The notes: generated by a model not told the origin, from the letters alone. Shown: positions 44,347 to 53,604, counted from the stretch's first letter. The stretch is DNA of 64,000 nt from DAHUZL01 sp035533215 (GCA_035533215.1 DATLUG010000029.1:74027-138026), one strand, 5' to 3'. A program made the numbers and translations.

Positions 44347-45148
44347 AGGGGTCCGCTCCCGGTCCCGGACCCCCCACCGGGCTCCCCAGGGCGTGGTACC
44401 CGCCATCGGCGTGGAGCTGCTCGCCGGTCGTCGCCGGGAGGTAGTCGGAGAGCAGCGCGACCGCCGTCCGCGCCACCGGGGTGGCGTCGCGCGGGTCCCA
44501 TCCGAGCGGCGCCTGGGCCGCCCAGCGCTGGGGGAAGGTGTCGAACTGGGGAATCCCCTTGGCCGACATCGTCACCAGCGGCCCGGCCGCGATCGCGTTC
44601 ACCCGGATCCGATGAGGCCCGAGGTCGCGGGCGAGGTAGCGGACCACGGCCTCGAGCCCAGCCTTGGCGACCCCCATCCAGTCGTAGAGGGGCCACGCCA
44701 CCCGGGCGTCGAAGTCGAGGGTCACGATGCTCCCGCCGCGCTCCCGCATCAGCGGCAGGCAGGCCCGGCTCAGCGCCTGCAGGGAGTAGGCGGAGACCTG
44801 GAGCGCGGTGGCCACCGACGTCCAGGGGGTCTGGAGGAAGTTGCCGCCGAGCGCGTCCGGGGGAGCGAAGGCGATCGAATGCACGACCCCGTCCAGGCGG
44901 TCTCCGCCCGCGGCCAGGGTCTGGGGCAGGCGGTCGAGATCCTCCTCCCGGGTGACGTCGAGCTCCAGCACCGGCGGGACCGGTCGGAGGCGCCGGGCGG
45001 TGCGCTCGGTGAGCGACCGGGCCCGGCCGAAGGAGGTGAGGACGACCTCGCCGCCCTCCGCCTGGACCGCGGCCGCGATGGCGGAGGCGATCGAGCTCGG
45101 GGTGAGCACCCCGGTCACCAGGATGCGCTTGCCGTCGAGGAGCCCCAT
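44339..45148 (-). CDS. fabI: Enoyl-ACP reductase (FabI type)
   Basis: A 269-residue SDR-fold enoyl-[acyl-carrier-protein] reductase of fatty-acid elongation. It has the divergent FabI cofactor motif TGVLTPSSIASAIA (about 13-26), VHSIAFAP, the Tyr-x6-Lys catalytic pair in YDWMGVAK and the RVNAIAAGPLVTMSAKGIPQF loop, the triclosan-binding region. ATG 45148 has GGGAGG six bases upstream. It is convergent with the MFS gene. Confidence 0.9.
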   Translation of the reverse strand: MGLLDGKRILVTGVLTPSSIASAIAAAVQAEGGEVVLTSFGRARSLTERTARRLRPVPPVLELDVTREEDLDRLPQTLAAGGDRLDGVVHSIAFAPPDALGGNFLQTPWTSVATALQVSAYSLQALSRACLPLMRERGGSIVTLDFDARVAWPLYDWMGVAKAGLEAVVRYLARDLGPHRIRVNAIAAGPLVTMSAKGIPQFDTFPQRWAAQAPLGWDPRDATPVARTAVALLSDYLPATTGEQLHADGGYHALGSPVGGPGPGADPSA

Positions 45149-45313
45149 CGCCACCTCCCGCACCCTCCCGATCGAGGACTGGCTCCGAGAGCCCTCCGCC
45201 CACTGGCAGGGTAGCGACCCCTGACCCCCGCCGCCGGCACACCGGCGCGCCCGGCGGCGGCTGGCGAGGTCGGGGGGCGGGTCCGCATCCCCCCCCGGTT
45301 AGAATCGGCAACC

Positions 45314-46342
45314 GTGTCGACTGCCAGCGGGCAGCCGCGACGGCGGCGTGCTGGGCTGCGAGCGGACGGCAGCGGAGCTCCCTCCCGTCGGCGGCTGGCC
45401 CTCCTCCTCGCCCTCGGGTTCGTCGTGTCCGGGCTCTGCGGCGGGTTCTTCTACTTCCTGCCGGTGGTGACCACCGCCCTCCACGACACCGGCCAGGCGC
45501 GCCCCCGCACCGATCCCGGCGGGAGGGCGGCCGGCCCGGGGGGGACCCCGGCGGCTGGCCAGCCGTTCACGGTCCTCCTGCTGGGGTCGGACAACGACAA
45601 GAAGTTCGTCGCCGCCCACATCCTCACCCAGACCATGATCCTGGTCCGGGTGGTCCCGGCGACCCACCAGGTGTGGATGCTGTCGCTGCCCAGAGACCTG
45701 TGGGTCCCGATCTCGACCGGCGGGTCGGCCAAGATCGACGCCGCCTACGAGACCGGGGGGCCCTCCAGCGCCATCAGCACGGTCGAGCAGGACTTCCACG
45801 TCCACGTCGACTACTACGCCTGGGTGGGGCTGAACGGCCTGGTCGACCTGATCGACCGCCTCGGCGGCATCGACCTGGTCGCCCAGATGCCGGTGCTCGA
45901 CAACTTCTACCCCGCCGACCTCGCCAGCGGCGACCCCTACGGGTACCGCCGGGTGGTGGTGCTGCCCGGCCCCCAGTTCGACGCCGGCATCCTCTCCCTG
46001 GAGTACGTGCGGTCGCGCCACGGCGACCTGCTCGGCGACATCGCCCGCTCCAAGCGCCAGCAGGAGCTGCTGGTCGACCTGCGGGCGGCCGCCCACCAGC
46101 TCAGCCTGGCTGACCTCCCCTCCCTGGTGAGCGCCCTCAACGGCCAGTTCCACACCGACCTCGGCCTCGGCCAGGTCTCGTCCCTGCTGCCGCTCGCCCA
46201 GGGGATCACCTCAGCCAACGTCCACGAACTGGTGATGCTTCCACCCGACTTCAGCTACGCCACCATCGACGGCCAGGACGCCCTCCTGCCCAACTGGACC
46301 GCCATCAACGCGCTCGTCGCCCGCGCGTTCCCGAGCCGGTGA
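45314..46342 (+). CDS. LytR-CpsA-Psr (LCP) family cell-wall polymer ligase
   Basis: A 342-residue protein: one N-terminal membrane anchor (about 27-50), then the extracytoplasmic LCP domain with VLLLGSDN, SLPRDLWVPI (catalytic Arg/Asp region), DYYAWVGLNGLVDLIDRLGGID and the GDIARSKRQQELL motif. LCP enzymes transfer wall polymers such as arabinogalactan or teichoic acid from lipid carriers to peptidoglycan. GTG 45314 is eight bases after TAGAAT (45300-45305), suggesting a leaderless transcript. It is followed by a beta-propeller gene. Confidence 0.9.
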   Translation: MSTASGQPRRRRAGLRADGSGAPSRRRLALLLALGFVVSGLCGGFFYFLPVVTTALHDTGQARPRTDPGGRAAGPGGTPAAGQPFTVLLLGSDNDKKFVAAHILTQTMILVRVVPATHQVWMLSLPRDLWVPISTGGSAKIDAAYETGGPSSAISTVEQDFHVHVDYYAWVGLNGLVDLIDRLGGIDLVAQMPVLDNFYPADLASGDPYGYRRVVVLPGPQFDAGILSLEYVRSRHGDLLGDIARSKRQQELLVDLRAAAHQLSLADLPSLVSALNGQFHTDLGLGQVSSLLPLAQGITSANVHELVMLPPDFSYATIDGQDALLPNWTAINALVARAFPSR

Positions 46343-46370
46343 GGGGCTGGCGGCGCCGGGGGGGCGCGGG

Positions 46371-47396
46371 TTGAGACCGGGACGGCCGCGCCGGCTGGCG
46401 GCGGCTTGCTGCCTGGCAGCCTGCATGGCGGGCTTCGGGCTGGGGGTCTGGCGCCTGTTGGGCGCCCTCCAGACCCACTACCCGACGGGGCGCCGTCCGG
46501 ACCAGTCCCACGCGCTGGTCAGCCTTCCCGGCACCCTGGTGGTGGCCCAGGGGGGGGCCCTCTACCGTCTGCGGGGGCAGTCGTTCACGGCCCTCACCGG
46601 CACGAAGGGACGCTGGACCCAGCCGGCGCCGATCCCCGGCCACGCCGGCCTGATCGCCGCCTCCCAGACCATCAACTTCTCCAACCTCGTCGCGATGGCG
46701 GCGGACGGCACCGGGCGCCGCCTGCTCACCCACGACGCCGCCCCGGCGCAGGCCGACAACCACTGGGCCTACTACCCACGGGTCTCCCCGGACGGCCGCA
46801 CCCTCTTCTACGCCTACGACCTCCACGATCCCCAGGCCAGCTACGACGTGACGTTCGCGATCATGAGCCAGCCCCTCTCGGGGGGGCCGCTGACCCAGTG
46901 GACGGTGCCCCACCCCTACACCGGCGGCGACGTGCAGCCGGTCCCCCTCCCCGGCGGCGGGCTGATCTACGCCAAGTGGTCGATCGACACCACCGGCCAC
47001 ACCTACGCGCAGCTGTGGCTGCAGTCCGGCCCCGGCCAGGCTGGAGTCGCGCTGACCACGCCGGCGGCGGACTGCCAGGAGCCGGCGCTGTCGCCCAACG
47101 GACGCCTGCTGGCGATGATCTGCGTCGACGCCCGCGCCCAGCAGGACTCCCTGACGGTCGCCGGGTTCAACGGCCGCACCCTCGGACCGCGGCGGGTGCT
47201 CGCGACCGGGCCGCTGCCGGCCAGCCCCACCTGGTCGCCCTCGGGCACCCAGCTCTGCTTCCTGGCACCGGTCGGTCGGCTCGGCCCCTTCCAACTCTGG
47301 TGGCTGCGCAACCCCCTGGCCCACCACCCGGAGGCCCCCGTGCAGGTGACCACCGGGCTCGACCTCACCGCCACCGCCGCCGTCGCCTGGAGCTGA
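46371..47396 (+). CDS. Membrane-anchored beta-propeller protein (TolB/PD40-like)
   Basis: A 341-residue protein with a signal-anchor (about 8-30) and repeated beta-propeller blades with PD40-type motifs (RVSPDGRTLFYAYD, ALSPNGRLLAMICVD, TWSPSGTQLCFLA). Such domains bind proteins or ligands outside the cell. The start is TTG at 46371, the earliest codon before the anchor. It follows the LCP gene after 28 bases, so it may be a partner in wall assembly. Confidence 0.75.
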   Translation: MRPGRPRRLAAACCLAACMAGFGLGVWRLLGALQTHYPTGRRPDQSHALVSLPGTLVVAQGGALYRLRGQSFTALTGTKGRWTQPAPIPGHAGLIAASQTINFSNLVAMAADGTGRRLLTHDAAPAQADNHWAYYPRVSPDGRTLFYAYDLHDPQASYDVTFAIMSQPLSGGPLTQWTVPHPYTGGDVQPVPLPGGGLIYAKWSIDTTGHTYAQLWLQSGPGQAGVALTTPAADCQEPALSPNGRLLAMICVDARAQQDSLTVAGFNGRTLGPRRVLATGPLPASPTWSPSGTQLCFLAPVGRLGPFQLWWLRNPLAHHPEAPVQVTTGLDLTATAAVAWS

Positions 47397-47399
47397 CCG

Positions 47400-47648
47400 G
47401 TGGCCACCTCCTCGCTCGCCACCGTGGTCGAGGTCGGCGCCCTGGTCGTCGTCGTCTACGGGGTGGCCCGCTTCCGCCCCCGCCCCGGTCGGGGCTGGCG
47501 CCCGGCGCGGCCGGCGGCCCCGGGCGAACCACCGCCGCGTGACGATGGGAGTGCCGAGGAGGCGGCGCCGGACCCGGGCGCGGCCGCCGATCCCGGCCCC
47601 GAGCCGGAGCGGGACGCGCGCGCGGAGGGCGGCCCGAGCCGCCCCTGA
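47400..47648 (+). CDS. Small single-helix membrane protein
   Basis: An 82-residue product: one membrane helix (about 6-23) followed by a Pro/Ala/Glu/Asp-rich tail. It starts with GTG three bases after the stop of the beta-propeller gene. The helix plus gene spacing support it; the low-complexity tail and lack of a family do not. Confidence 0.45.
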   Translation: MATSSLATVVEVGALVVVVYGVARFRPRPGRGWRPARPAAPGEPPPRDDGSAEEAAPDPGAAADPGPEPERDARAEGGPSRP

Positions 47649-47746
47649 GACGGCCTCCCCCGGAGCCGGCGCCCCCGGCATTGGACGTTCCCACCGGTGT
47701 CACCTATCGTGACCGCCGTGCACGTCTGCCGAGCCGGGTCCGCCAG

Positions 47747-48793
47747 ATGAGCCGCGGGACGCGGGTGCGCGAGCGCCTCCGCCGGCTCAACCCGAGCACC
47801 TGGCTGTCGGTGGTGGTCGGTCTGGGAGCGGTCGCGGCCCTCATCGTCCTCATCCACCCGAACCTGCTCGGGCGGGCCCTCACCCACTTCGACCTGGCGC
47901 TGATCCCGGCGATCGTCGTCACCTCGCTCGCCTACTACGTCCTCCAGGGCGTCCGCTGGCAGTTCCTCCTGCGCGACGCCGCGGTGCGGCTGCCGATGAT
48001 GGGGACGGTCCTGCTCAACCTCGCCGGCCAGGCCACGACCCTGCTGCCGCTGGGGGAGCTCACCCGGGCGGTGCTGGTCACCCAGGCCGCCGAAGCGGAG
48101 TTCGGCGACGTCCTCGCCACCATCACGGTCCAGGAGCTGATCTACACCCTGTTGCTCATCGTGCTCGCGGTGCCGGGGCTGTTCGAGTTCCACCTCTCCC
48201 CGGCGATCCCGTTCGCGGCCCTGTCAGCCGCGTGCCTGGCCCTGGGGGTGCTCACGATCCCTCCCCTCTTCAACCAGATCCACGGCCTGGTGACGAGGAT
48301 CCCCGGGCTGGAGCGCTTCGCCGGCCCCCTCGGTCAGCTCCAGCAGGAGACGGTGGAGCTGCTGCACCGGCCCGACACCGCCGGCTGGTCGCTGATCAGC
48401 CTGGCCCAGGCGGCGGCGATGGTCACCGCCTTCTGGCTGGTGGTGACGGCGCTCGCCCCCGCCGCCCTCAGCTGGCCGGAGGCGGCCTCCATCTACGCCC
48501 TCTCCAGCATCGCCGGCGCGGTGAGCCTCATCCCGGGTGGGATCGGCGCCTCGGAGGCGGCCCTGGCGGGGCTGCTCATCGGCGCCGGGCTGGCGCCCGC
48601 CACCGCCACCGGGGTGGCCCTGATGCAGCGGCTGGCGGACAAGGGGATCGCCACCGTCAGCGGGTTCGTGGCCTACGGGGTGGCCCGGCCCCGCTACCAC
48701 CTCTCCGGCCTGTTCTCGCTCCGGCCGAGGCGCGAGCGCACCGGCGGCGCCGTGGGCGGCGGCCTCGCCGCCGGTCCCGCTCCCCAGTCCTGA
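47747..48793 (+). CDS. Lysylphosphatidylglycerol-synthase-type flippase-like membrane protein
   Basis: A 348-residue protein with about eight membrane helices matching the UPF0104/LPG-synthase transmembrane family (ALIPAIVVTSLAYYVLQGVRWQFLLRD near the N-terminus, SIYALSSIAGAVSLIPGGIGASEAALAGLL near the C-terminus). Members are linked to lipid flipping or modification and to glycan assembly. ATG 47747 begins before the first helix; TTG 47681 upstream is less likely. It follows the LCP/beta-propeller genes. Confidence 0.85.
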   Translation: MSRGTRVRERLRRLNPSTWLSVVVGLGAVAALIVLIHPNLLGRALTHFDLALIPAIVVTSLAYYVLQGVRWQFLLRDAAVRLPMMGTVLLNLAGQATTLLPLGELTRAVLVTQAAEAEFGDVLATITVQELIYTLLLIVLAVPGLFEFHLSPAIPFAALSAACLALGVLTIPPLFNQIHGLVTRIPGLERFAGPLGQLQQETVELLHRPDTAGWSLISLAQAAAMVTAFWLVVTALAPAALSWPEAASIYALSSIAGAVSLIPGGIGASEAALAGLLIGAGLAPATATGVALMQRLADKGIATVSGFVAYGVARPRYHLSGLFSLRPRRERTGGAVGGGLAAGPAPQS

Positions 48794-48816
48794 CCGGCGC
48801 TGGCTCCGGCGGTCAG
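48790..48816. terminator. Short hairpin between convergent genes
   Basis: CTGACCG (48790-48796) and CGGTCAG (48810-48816) are inverted over 13 bases and contain the stop codons of both flanking genes. Confidence 0.4.
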
Positions 48817-49280
48817 CCGACGACGCGGATGGTGCCGACCATCCCCAGCCGCTCGTGGGGGATGCAGAAGTAGCGGTAGGTGCCGTCGACCGAGAGGTGG
48901 ATCCGGGCCCGCGCGCCGGGGGGCAGGACGTGGCTCCAGCCATGGCCGCCCGGGGGGACCTGGGCGTCGGCGGGAGCGGCGGCCAGCGCCGCTTCGTCGG
49001 TCGTGGTGTGGTCGAAGTGGCGGGTGACGTTGACGAAGGTGACCGTCCCGCCCCGGCGCAGGCACACCGCCGCCGGGACAAAGGTCAGGCGCTGGGTGGC
49101 GTCGACGGTGACCGCCAGCCGGCTCCGCTCCACCGTGCACCCGCGGAGCGGGGGACGCGGGGCCGGGGCTCGCGCCGCCCCCCCGCAGGCGGCCAGCCCG
49201 GCCACCAGCCCCAGGGTCAGCGTGCCGACCACGGTTCGGACGCGGACCAGGCTGACACGGCCGCGCGCCCCGGTCAGCAC
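48813..49280 (-). CDS. Cupredoxin-domain lipoprotein (second)
   Basis: A 155-residue lipoprotein with lipobox LAAC (about residue 32) and a cupredoxin fold. Likely type-1 copper ligands are the His in TRHFDHTTT and Cys, His and Met in YFCIPHERLGM. It would be an external electron carrier or copper donor. It lies 40 bases upstream of a small membrane protein gene's stop and next to the oxidase operon, so it is a candidate reductant of the CuA subunit or a copper-supply protein. Confidence 0.85.
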   Translation of the reverse strand: MLTGARGRVSLVRVRTVVGTLTLGLVAGLAACGGAARAPAPRPPLRGCTVERSRLAVTVDATQRLTFVPAAVCLRRGGTVTFVNVTRHFDHTTTDEAALAAAPADAQVPPGGHGWSHVLPPGARARIHLSVDGTYRYFCIPHERLGMVGTIRVVG

Positions 49281-49320
49281 CCCCAGGACGGCCCGGTCAG
49301 CGCCGCCCGGTGGCGCCGGC

Positions 49321-49551
49321 TCAGCCTCCGGTGACCCGGGTGGCGAAGCCCCCCTCTTCGATGGCGGCGAGCAGGGCCACCACCGTGGTCAGGGTGAAGA
49401 GGATCGAGACCGTGAGCACCGCGATGCGCGCCCGCTGCATGGTGCCGCCGAAGCTGAGCAGGGCCGCCCCCGCCACATAGGCGATGGCCATGCAGAAGAC
49501 CGACGCGATGGCGAAGATGGTGAGGCCCGGTACGGCTCCGAAGATCCCCAT
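49321..49551 (-). CDS. Small two-helix membrane protein
   Basis: A 76-residue protein with two membrane helices (about 8-35 and 42-65). GGGAGAGAG lies upstream of ATG 49551. It precedes the cupredoxin gene on the same strand by 40 bases, suggesting one transcript. No family was recognised. Confidence 0.6.
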   Translation of the reverse strand: MGIFGAVPGLTIFAIASVFCMAIAYVAGAALLSFGGTMQRARIAVLTVSILFTLTTVVALLAAIEEGGFATRVTGG

Positions 49552-49776
49552 GTCGCTCTCTCCCAGGTCCCGCTGGACGGGGCGTTGGCGGTTTCGCCCG
49601 TCGCCGTCCGGCCGGATCGCACCGACGGCGGTGCGGCGTCCGGGTCGACGCTCTGGTGGGGAGCGTACGGGGATCGTCGGGACCTGTCAACTGCCCCGCC
49701 CGGCTGGTTCCGTCGGCCCCTGCGGTCCCCGGGTGTCCCGACCGGACACCCGGTGGCGGACCCCCGGGCTCGCCGA

Positions 49777-49805
49777 TTGACACGGGCCTCCCCGGGGACT
49801 AGCCT
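49777..49805 (+). promoter_or_regulatory. Promoter of the cytochrome oxidase operon
   Basis: TTGACA (49777-49782), 17 bases, then TAGCCT (49800-49805). The -35 is consensus. It would start transcription near 49812, giving a leader of about 210 nt before the first ATG at 50024. Confidence 0.65.
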
Positions 49806-49811
49806 GTGCGC

Positions 49812-50023
49812 GTCGTGATCGGGGCCGCCGTACCCGATCGGCCTCTGGGGGATCGGACAGGACCGTGGGTTCGGAGATCGGATCATCGCCGGTCGGACGA
49901 GGCACCGGGCGGCCCGGCGCCGGCGCACGTCGGCACCCCCGAGGGGCTGCGACCCCTCGCCAGCACCGGGCGGTCCCGCCCGACGCGGGTCGGCGCGATC
50001 AGTAGAGGAGAGGTGAGCCACAC
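49812..50023 (+). promoter_or_regulatory. Long structured 5' leader of the oxidase operon
   Basis: About 210 nt with no open frame that looks coding. It contains GAGGGG (49941-49946) and CCCCTC (49953-49958), a perfect six-base stem with a six-base loop, and other GC-rich pairings, and ends with AGGAGAGGTGAG just before the ATG. No known riboswitch class was recognised. Confidence 0.4.
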
Positions 50024-50686
50024 ATGACCTCGACCGGGCGCAAGCTGATGATCGTCGCCGGGGGGCTCGCGGTGGTGGTCGTCGCCGCCGCCCTCTACAT
50101 CACCCAGTGGCTGTCCTACATCCAGCCGGAGCAGGCCCCCGCGGTCACGGTGAGCAGCAGCGGGCAGAAGCAGGCCAACCTGGAGCTGGCCACCCTGGGG
50201 TCGATCGGATTCACGAGCCACGCCACCTGGGTCGCCTACCTCGTCCGCCAGGGGGGCCGGTGGGTGCACTCCACCAACTGGGTGCTTCCGGCCCACGCCC
50301 TAGTCCACGTGACCATCCTCCAGTACGACACCCAGACCGGTCTGCGCAACCCCTTCCTGAGCCAGGTCCGGGGCACGGTCGGGAGTGTCGAGTACGTCGA
50401 CGGCCACGCGGTCCACTACATGGACCCGACCCTCCCCGCCCACACCTTCTCGATCCCCGAGCTGGGGGTGAACGTGCCCCTGTACGGGATCCCCAACGCC
50501 ACCTACCCGGGGACCTTCGGCAACCCCCACAACACCCACGAGACCATCACCTTCAGCTTCCGCACCGGCGGCAAGGGCCTGCTCCACTGGCAGTGCTTCG
50601 TCCCCTGCGCCGCCGGCTTCCTGTTCGGCAACGGCGGCCCGATGCAGACCGTGGGCTACATGGACGGCTACATCCATGTGGTCTAG
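50024..50686 (+). CDS. Cupredoxin-like membrane-anchored protein heading the oxidase operon
   Basis: A 220-residue protein with one N-terminal helix (about 8-28) and a beta-rich domain. A possible copper site consists of the His in AHTFSIPELG and LLHWQCFVPC with two Cys three residues apart, followed by Met in GGPM and GYMDGY. The Cys pattern recalls CuA/type-1 proteins, but the CuA His is absent. It precedes coxB by 52 bases. It could be an extra oxidase subunit or a built-in electron donor. AGGAGAGG precedes ATG 50024. Confidence 0.7.
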   Translation: MTSTGRKLMIVAGGLAVVVVAAALYITQWLSYIQPEQAPAVTVSSSGQKQANLELATLGSIGFTSHATWVAYLVRQGGRWVHSTNWVLPAHALVHVTILQYDTQTGLRNPFLSQVRGTVGSVEYVDGHAVHYMDPTLPAHTFSIPELGVNVPLYGIPNATYPGTFGNPHNTHETITFSFRTGGKGLLHWQCFVPCAAGFLFGNGGPMQTVGYMDGYIHVV

Positions 50687-50738
50687 CGCGGACGGCACCG
50701 GCAGAGCGACCGCCCGCTCCAGCGAGGGGGACTGACCC

Positions 50739-51569
50739 GTGAGCACCCGACGTCACCTGATCGTCCCGGGGTTGGTGTGGGCGGTGCTGTCGATCGCCGC
50801 CGACCTCACCCTGACCCACCTCAACCTCCCGCCCGGGTACGCGACCACCACCGCCGCGGGCCAGTCGGTCACCGGCCAGGTGTTCTCGATGATCTCGGCC
50901 ACCGTCGGCATCGCGGTGGTGGTGTTCGCGGTCTACTTCCTCGTCGTGTTCCGAGGTCGCCCCGGTGATGCCGGGGACGGGCCACCGGTCCGCGGCGACG
51001 TCCGGCTCCAGTCCGGCTGGCTGGTGCTCAGCACGGTGATCGTCCTCTTCGCCGCCGCCTACGGCTCGATCGAGCTGGAGGGCCAGGTCACCCCCCAGCT
51101 GGTGGTGCCCGCCAGCCAGTACCACTCGGCGGCGACCCGGCACCCGCTGATCGTGCAGGTGATCGGGCAGCAGTGGCAGTGGACCTACCGCTACCCCCAG
51201 TACGGCGGCTTCGAGTCGCCGGTGATCCGGATCCCCGCCAACCGCCTGGTCCAGTTCGACGTCACCTCCCTGGACGTGATCCACGGCTGGTGGGCGTACA
51301 CGCTCGGGATCAAGGTCAACGCCGAGCCCGGCGTCAACAACGTCGGCTACGTCTACGCCCTCAAGCCCAGCCGCTTCATCGTGGAGTGCTCCAGCCTCTG
51401 CGGCCTGTGGCACGGCTACATGCGCAACACCGGCGCCCAGGACGGGGAAGTGCTCTCCCAGTCGGCGTTCGCCAGCTGGGTCAAGGGGGCGCAGCGCTAC
51501 TACGGCCCCGAGGACAAGTACCTGCCCAAGTTCGCGCTCGTCTACTACCCCTCCCCCACCACCTACTGA
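50739..51569 (+). CDS. coxB: Cytochrome c oxidase subunit II
   Basis: A 276-residue subunit II: two membrane helices (about 10-28 and 47-70), then the CuA domain. CuA ligands are the His in DVIHGWW and C-x3-C-x3-H-x2-M in CSSLCGLWHGYM. The usual Glu of CSExC is Ser here. It accepts electrons from the external carrier and passes them to haem a. There is no fused cytochrome c domain. Start GTG 50739 follows AGGGGG. Confidence 0.94.
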   Translation: MSTRRHLIVPGLVWAVLSIAADLTLTHLNLPPGYATTTAAGQSVTGQVFSMISATVGIAVVVFAVYFLVVFRGRPGDAGDGPPVRGDVRLQSGWLVLSTVIVLFAAAYGSIELEGQVTPQLVVPASQYHSAATRHPLIVQVIGQQWQWTYRYPQYGGFESPVIRIPANRLVQFDVTSLDVIHGWWAYTLGIKVNAEPGVNNVGYVYALKPSRFIVECSSLCGLWHGYMRNTGAQDGEVLSQSAFASWVKGAQRYYGPEDKYLPKFALVYYPSPTTY

Positions 51570-51664
51570 GCGGCTGAGGCGATCCGCGTGCCGCGCCCCC
51601 CCATCGATCCCCGCCCCGGCCACCCCGCCGGCTCCGCCCATGCGCACCGTTCGTGGAGGAACCC

Positions 51665-53593
51665 GTGAGCCAGACAGCCACGCTCGGCGGCCGCTCCCAG
51701 GCCGCGAGCTTCTCGCCGCGCCGTCTCTTTCTCTCCCAGAACCTGCTCACGGCAACGATCATCGGCATCGTCACGGGCCTGATCGGCTACTGGCTGGGTG
51801 CGCAGCTGGAGACGACCGACAACGGCGACGCCGGCATCCTCCTCGGCTATCTCGTCGGCAGCGTCGGCTTCCTGGTCGGGCTCGGCTTCGCCAACGAGCT
51901 GATCCCCCGCCTGCTCGGGCGTCCGGTCTCGGTCGAGGTGAAGGCCGACGCGGTCGAGCTGGAGGCCCCGAGCCCTCGAAACTGGACCCGCTACTTCGGG
52001 ATCTCCCTCGACCACAAGGTGGTCGGCATCCAGTTCGGGGTGGGGGTGGTCTTCCTCTTCTTCGTCGCCGGCTTCCAGGCGATGATGATCCGCACCGAGC
52101 TGCTCCACCCCAAGGGCGGCCCCTGGCCGGCCGGGCAGTACACCGCGCTGGTCGGCCTCCACGGCCTCCTGATGATGTTCGTGGCGACCCTGGTCATCGT
52201 CGCGACCTTCGGCAACTACTTCGTGCCGCTGATGATCGGCGCCAAGCGGATGGCCTTCCCGCGCCTGGAGGCGCTCGCCTTCTGGTTGGTCCCGCTGGCG
52301 GCGATCATCCTGTACTCCTCGATCTTCCAGGGGTCCGGGGGCGGGTTCCCGACCGGCTGGACCGGCTACGCGCCCCTGGCGGTCGAGGCCCGCGCCGGGA
52401 TGGACGGCTACATCGTCGGCTTCTCCTTCATTGGCATCGCCGCCACGATCGCCGGCATCAACCTCCTCACCACCATCTTCACCATGCGGGCGCCGGGGAT
52501 GAGCTGGAGCCGGCTCCCCATCTTCGTCTGGGCGATGGTGGCGGTGGAGTTCCTCTCGGTGCTGGCGCCGCCGGTGCTGGCGACCACCCTGGCCCTGGTC
52601 GGGCTCGACCGCTCGGTGCAGTCGTCGTTCTTCCTGCCCTCCAACGGCGGCAGCGCCTTCCTCTACCAGGAGATGTTCTGGTTCTTCGGCCATCCCGAGG
52701 TCTACATCTTCGTGATCCCCGCCTTCGGGATCGCCCTCGAGATCCTGCCGGTGTTCGCGCGCAAGCCGCTGTTCGGCTACCGACTGGCCGTCGCCGGGAT
52801 GGTCGGGGTGGCGATGATGAGCTGGTTCGTCTGGAACCACCACATCTTCGAGAGCGGGATCGCCCCTGGGCTGCGTCCCTTCTTCATGACCGCCACCGAG
52901 TTCATCTCGATCCCCACCGGGGTGGTGTTCCTCAACCTGCTGGGAACGATCTGGCGGGCCAAGATCCAGTTCAAGCTGCCGATGCTGTTCGTCGCCGCCT
53001 TCTTCTTCAACTTCCTGATCGGCGGCCTCACCGGGGTGTTCCTCTCCGACGTCCCCTTGGACGTGACCCTCCACGGCGGCTTCTTCGTGGTCGGCCACTT
53101 CCACTACACCATCGTGGGCGGCGAGATCTTCTCGCTCTACGCGGCCACCTACTACTGGTTCCCCAAGCTGACCGGGAAGATGCTGAACGAGCGCCTCGGC
53201 AAGCTCCACTTCTGGACCGCCTTCATCTTCTTCAACACCACCTTCCTGCCCTTCTTCGCGGTCGGCTACCTGGGCCAGCCGCGCCGGGTGCCCGTCTACC
53301 TGCCCAGCCTGCAGGCCCTCAACGTCTGGATCTCCGTCAACGCCTTCCTGTTCGGGTTCTCCAACCTCATCTGGCTGGTCAACATCATCTATTCCTGGGC
53401 CTTCGTCAAGGAGCGGGCGCCGCTCAATCCCTGGAACTCACGCTCTTTGGAATGGCAGCTGCCCACGCCGATCCCGGCTGACAACTTCCAGCGGATCCCG
53501 ACCATCGTGGCCGGGCCCTACGAGTACGGCAACCCGACCGCATTGCCCGTGGCCGAGTTCACCCCCGGCACGGCGCCCGTGCCGGCCTCCTGA
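51665..53593 (+). CDS. coxA: Cytochrome c oxidase subunit I
   Basis: A 642-residue haem-copper oxidase subunit I with an N-terminal extension carrying two extra helices (about 20-85) before the usual twelve. It has WFFGHPEVYIFVIPAFGI (Cu_B His, the Glu of the D-channel and the cross-linked Tyr), the HH pair in WNHHIFESG and HFHYTIVGG (haem a/a3 ligands), so it belongs to the A family. It reduces O2 to water and pumps protons. GGAGG lies five bases before GTG 51665. Confidence 0.95.
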   Translation: MSQTATLGGRSQAASFSPRRLFLSQNLLTATIIGIVTGLIGYWLGAQLETTDNGDAGILLGYLVGSVGFLVGLGFANELIPRLLGRPVSVEVKADAVELEAPSPRNWTRYFGISLDHKVVGIQFGVGVVFLFFVAGFQAMMIRTELLHPKGGPWPAGQYTALVGLHGLLMMFVATLVIVATFGNYFVPLMIGAKRMAFPRLEALAFWLVPLAAIILYSSIFQGSGGGFPTGWTGYAPLAVEARAGMDGYIVGFSFIGIAATIAGINLLTTIFTMRAPGMSWSRLPIFVWAMVAVEFLSVLAPPVLATTLALVGLDRSVQSSFFLPSNGGSAFLYQEMFWFFGHPEVYIFVIPAFGIALEILPVFARKPLFGYRLAVAGMVGVAMMSWFVWNHHIFESGIAPGLRPFFMTATEFISIPTGVVFLNLLGTIWRAKIQFKLPMLFVAAFFFNFLIGGLTGVFLSDVPLDVTLHGGFFVVGHFHYTIVGGEIFSLYAATYYWFPKLTGKMLNERLGKLHFWTAFIFFNTTFLPFFAVGYLGQPRRVPVYLPSLQALNVWISVNAFLFGFSNLIWLVNIIYSWAFVKERAPLNPWNSRSLEWQLPTPIPADNFQRIPTIVAGPYEYGNPTALPVAEFTPGTAPVPAS

Positions 53594-53604
53594 GGAGCTG
53601 CCAG

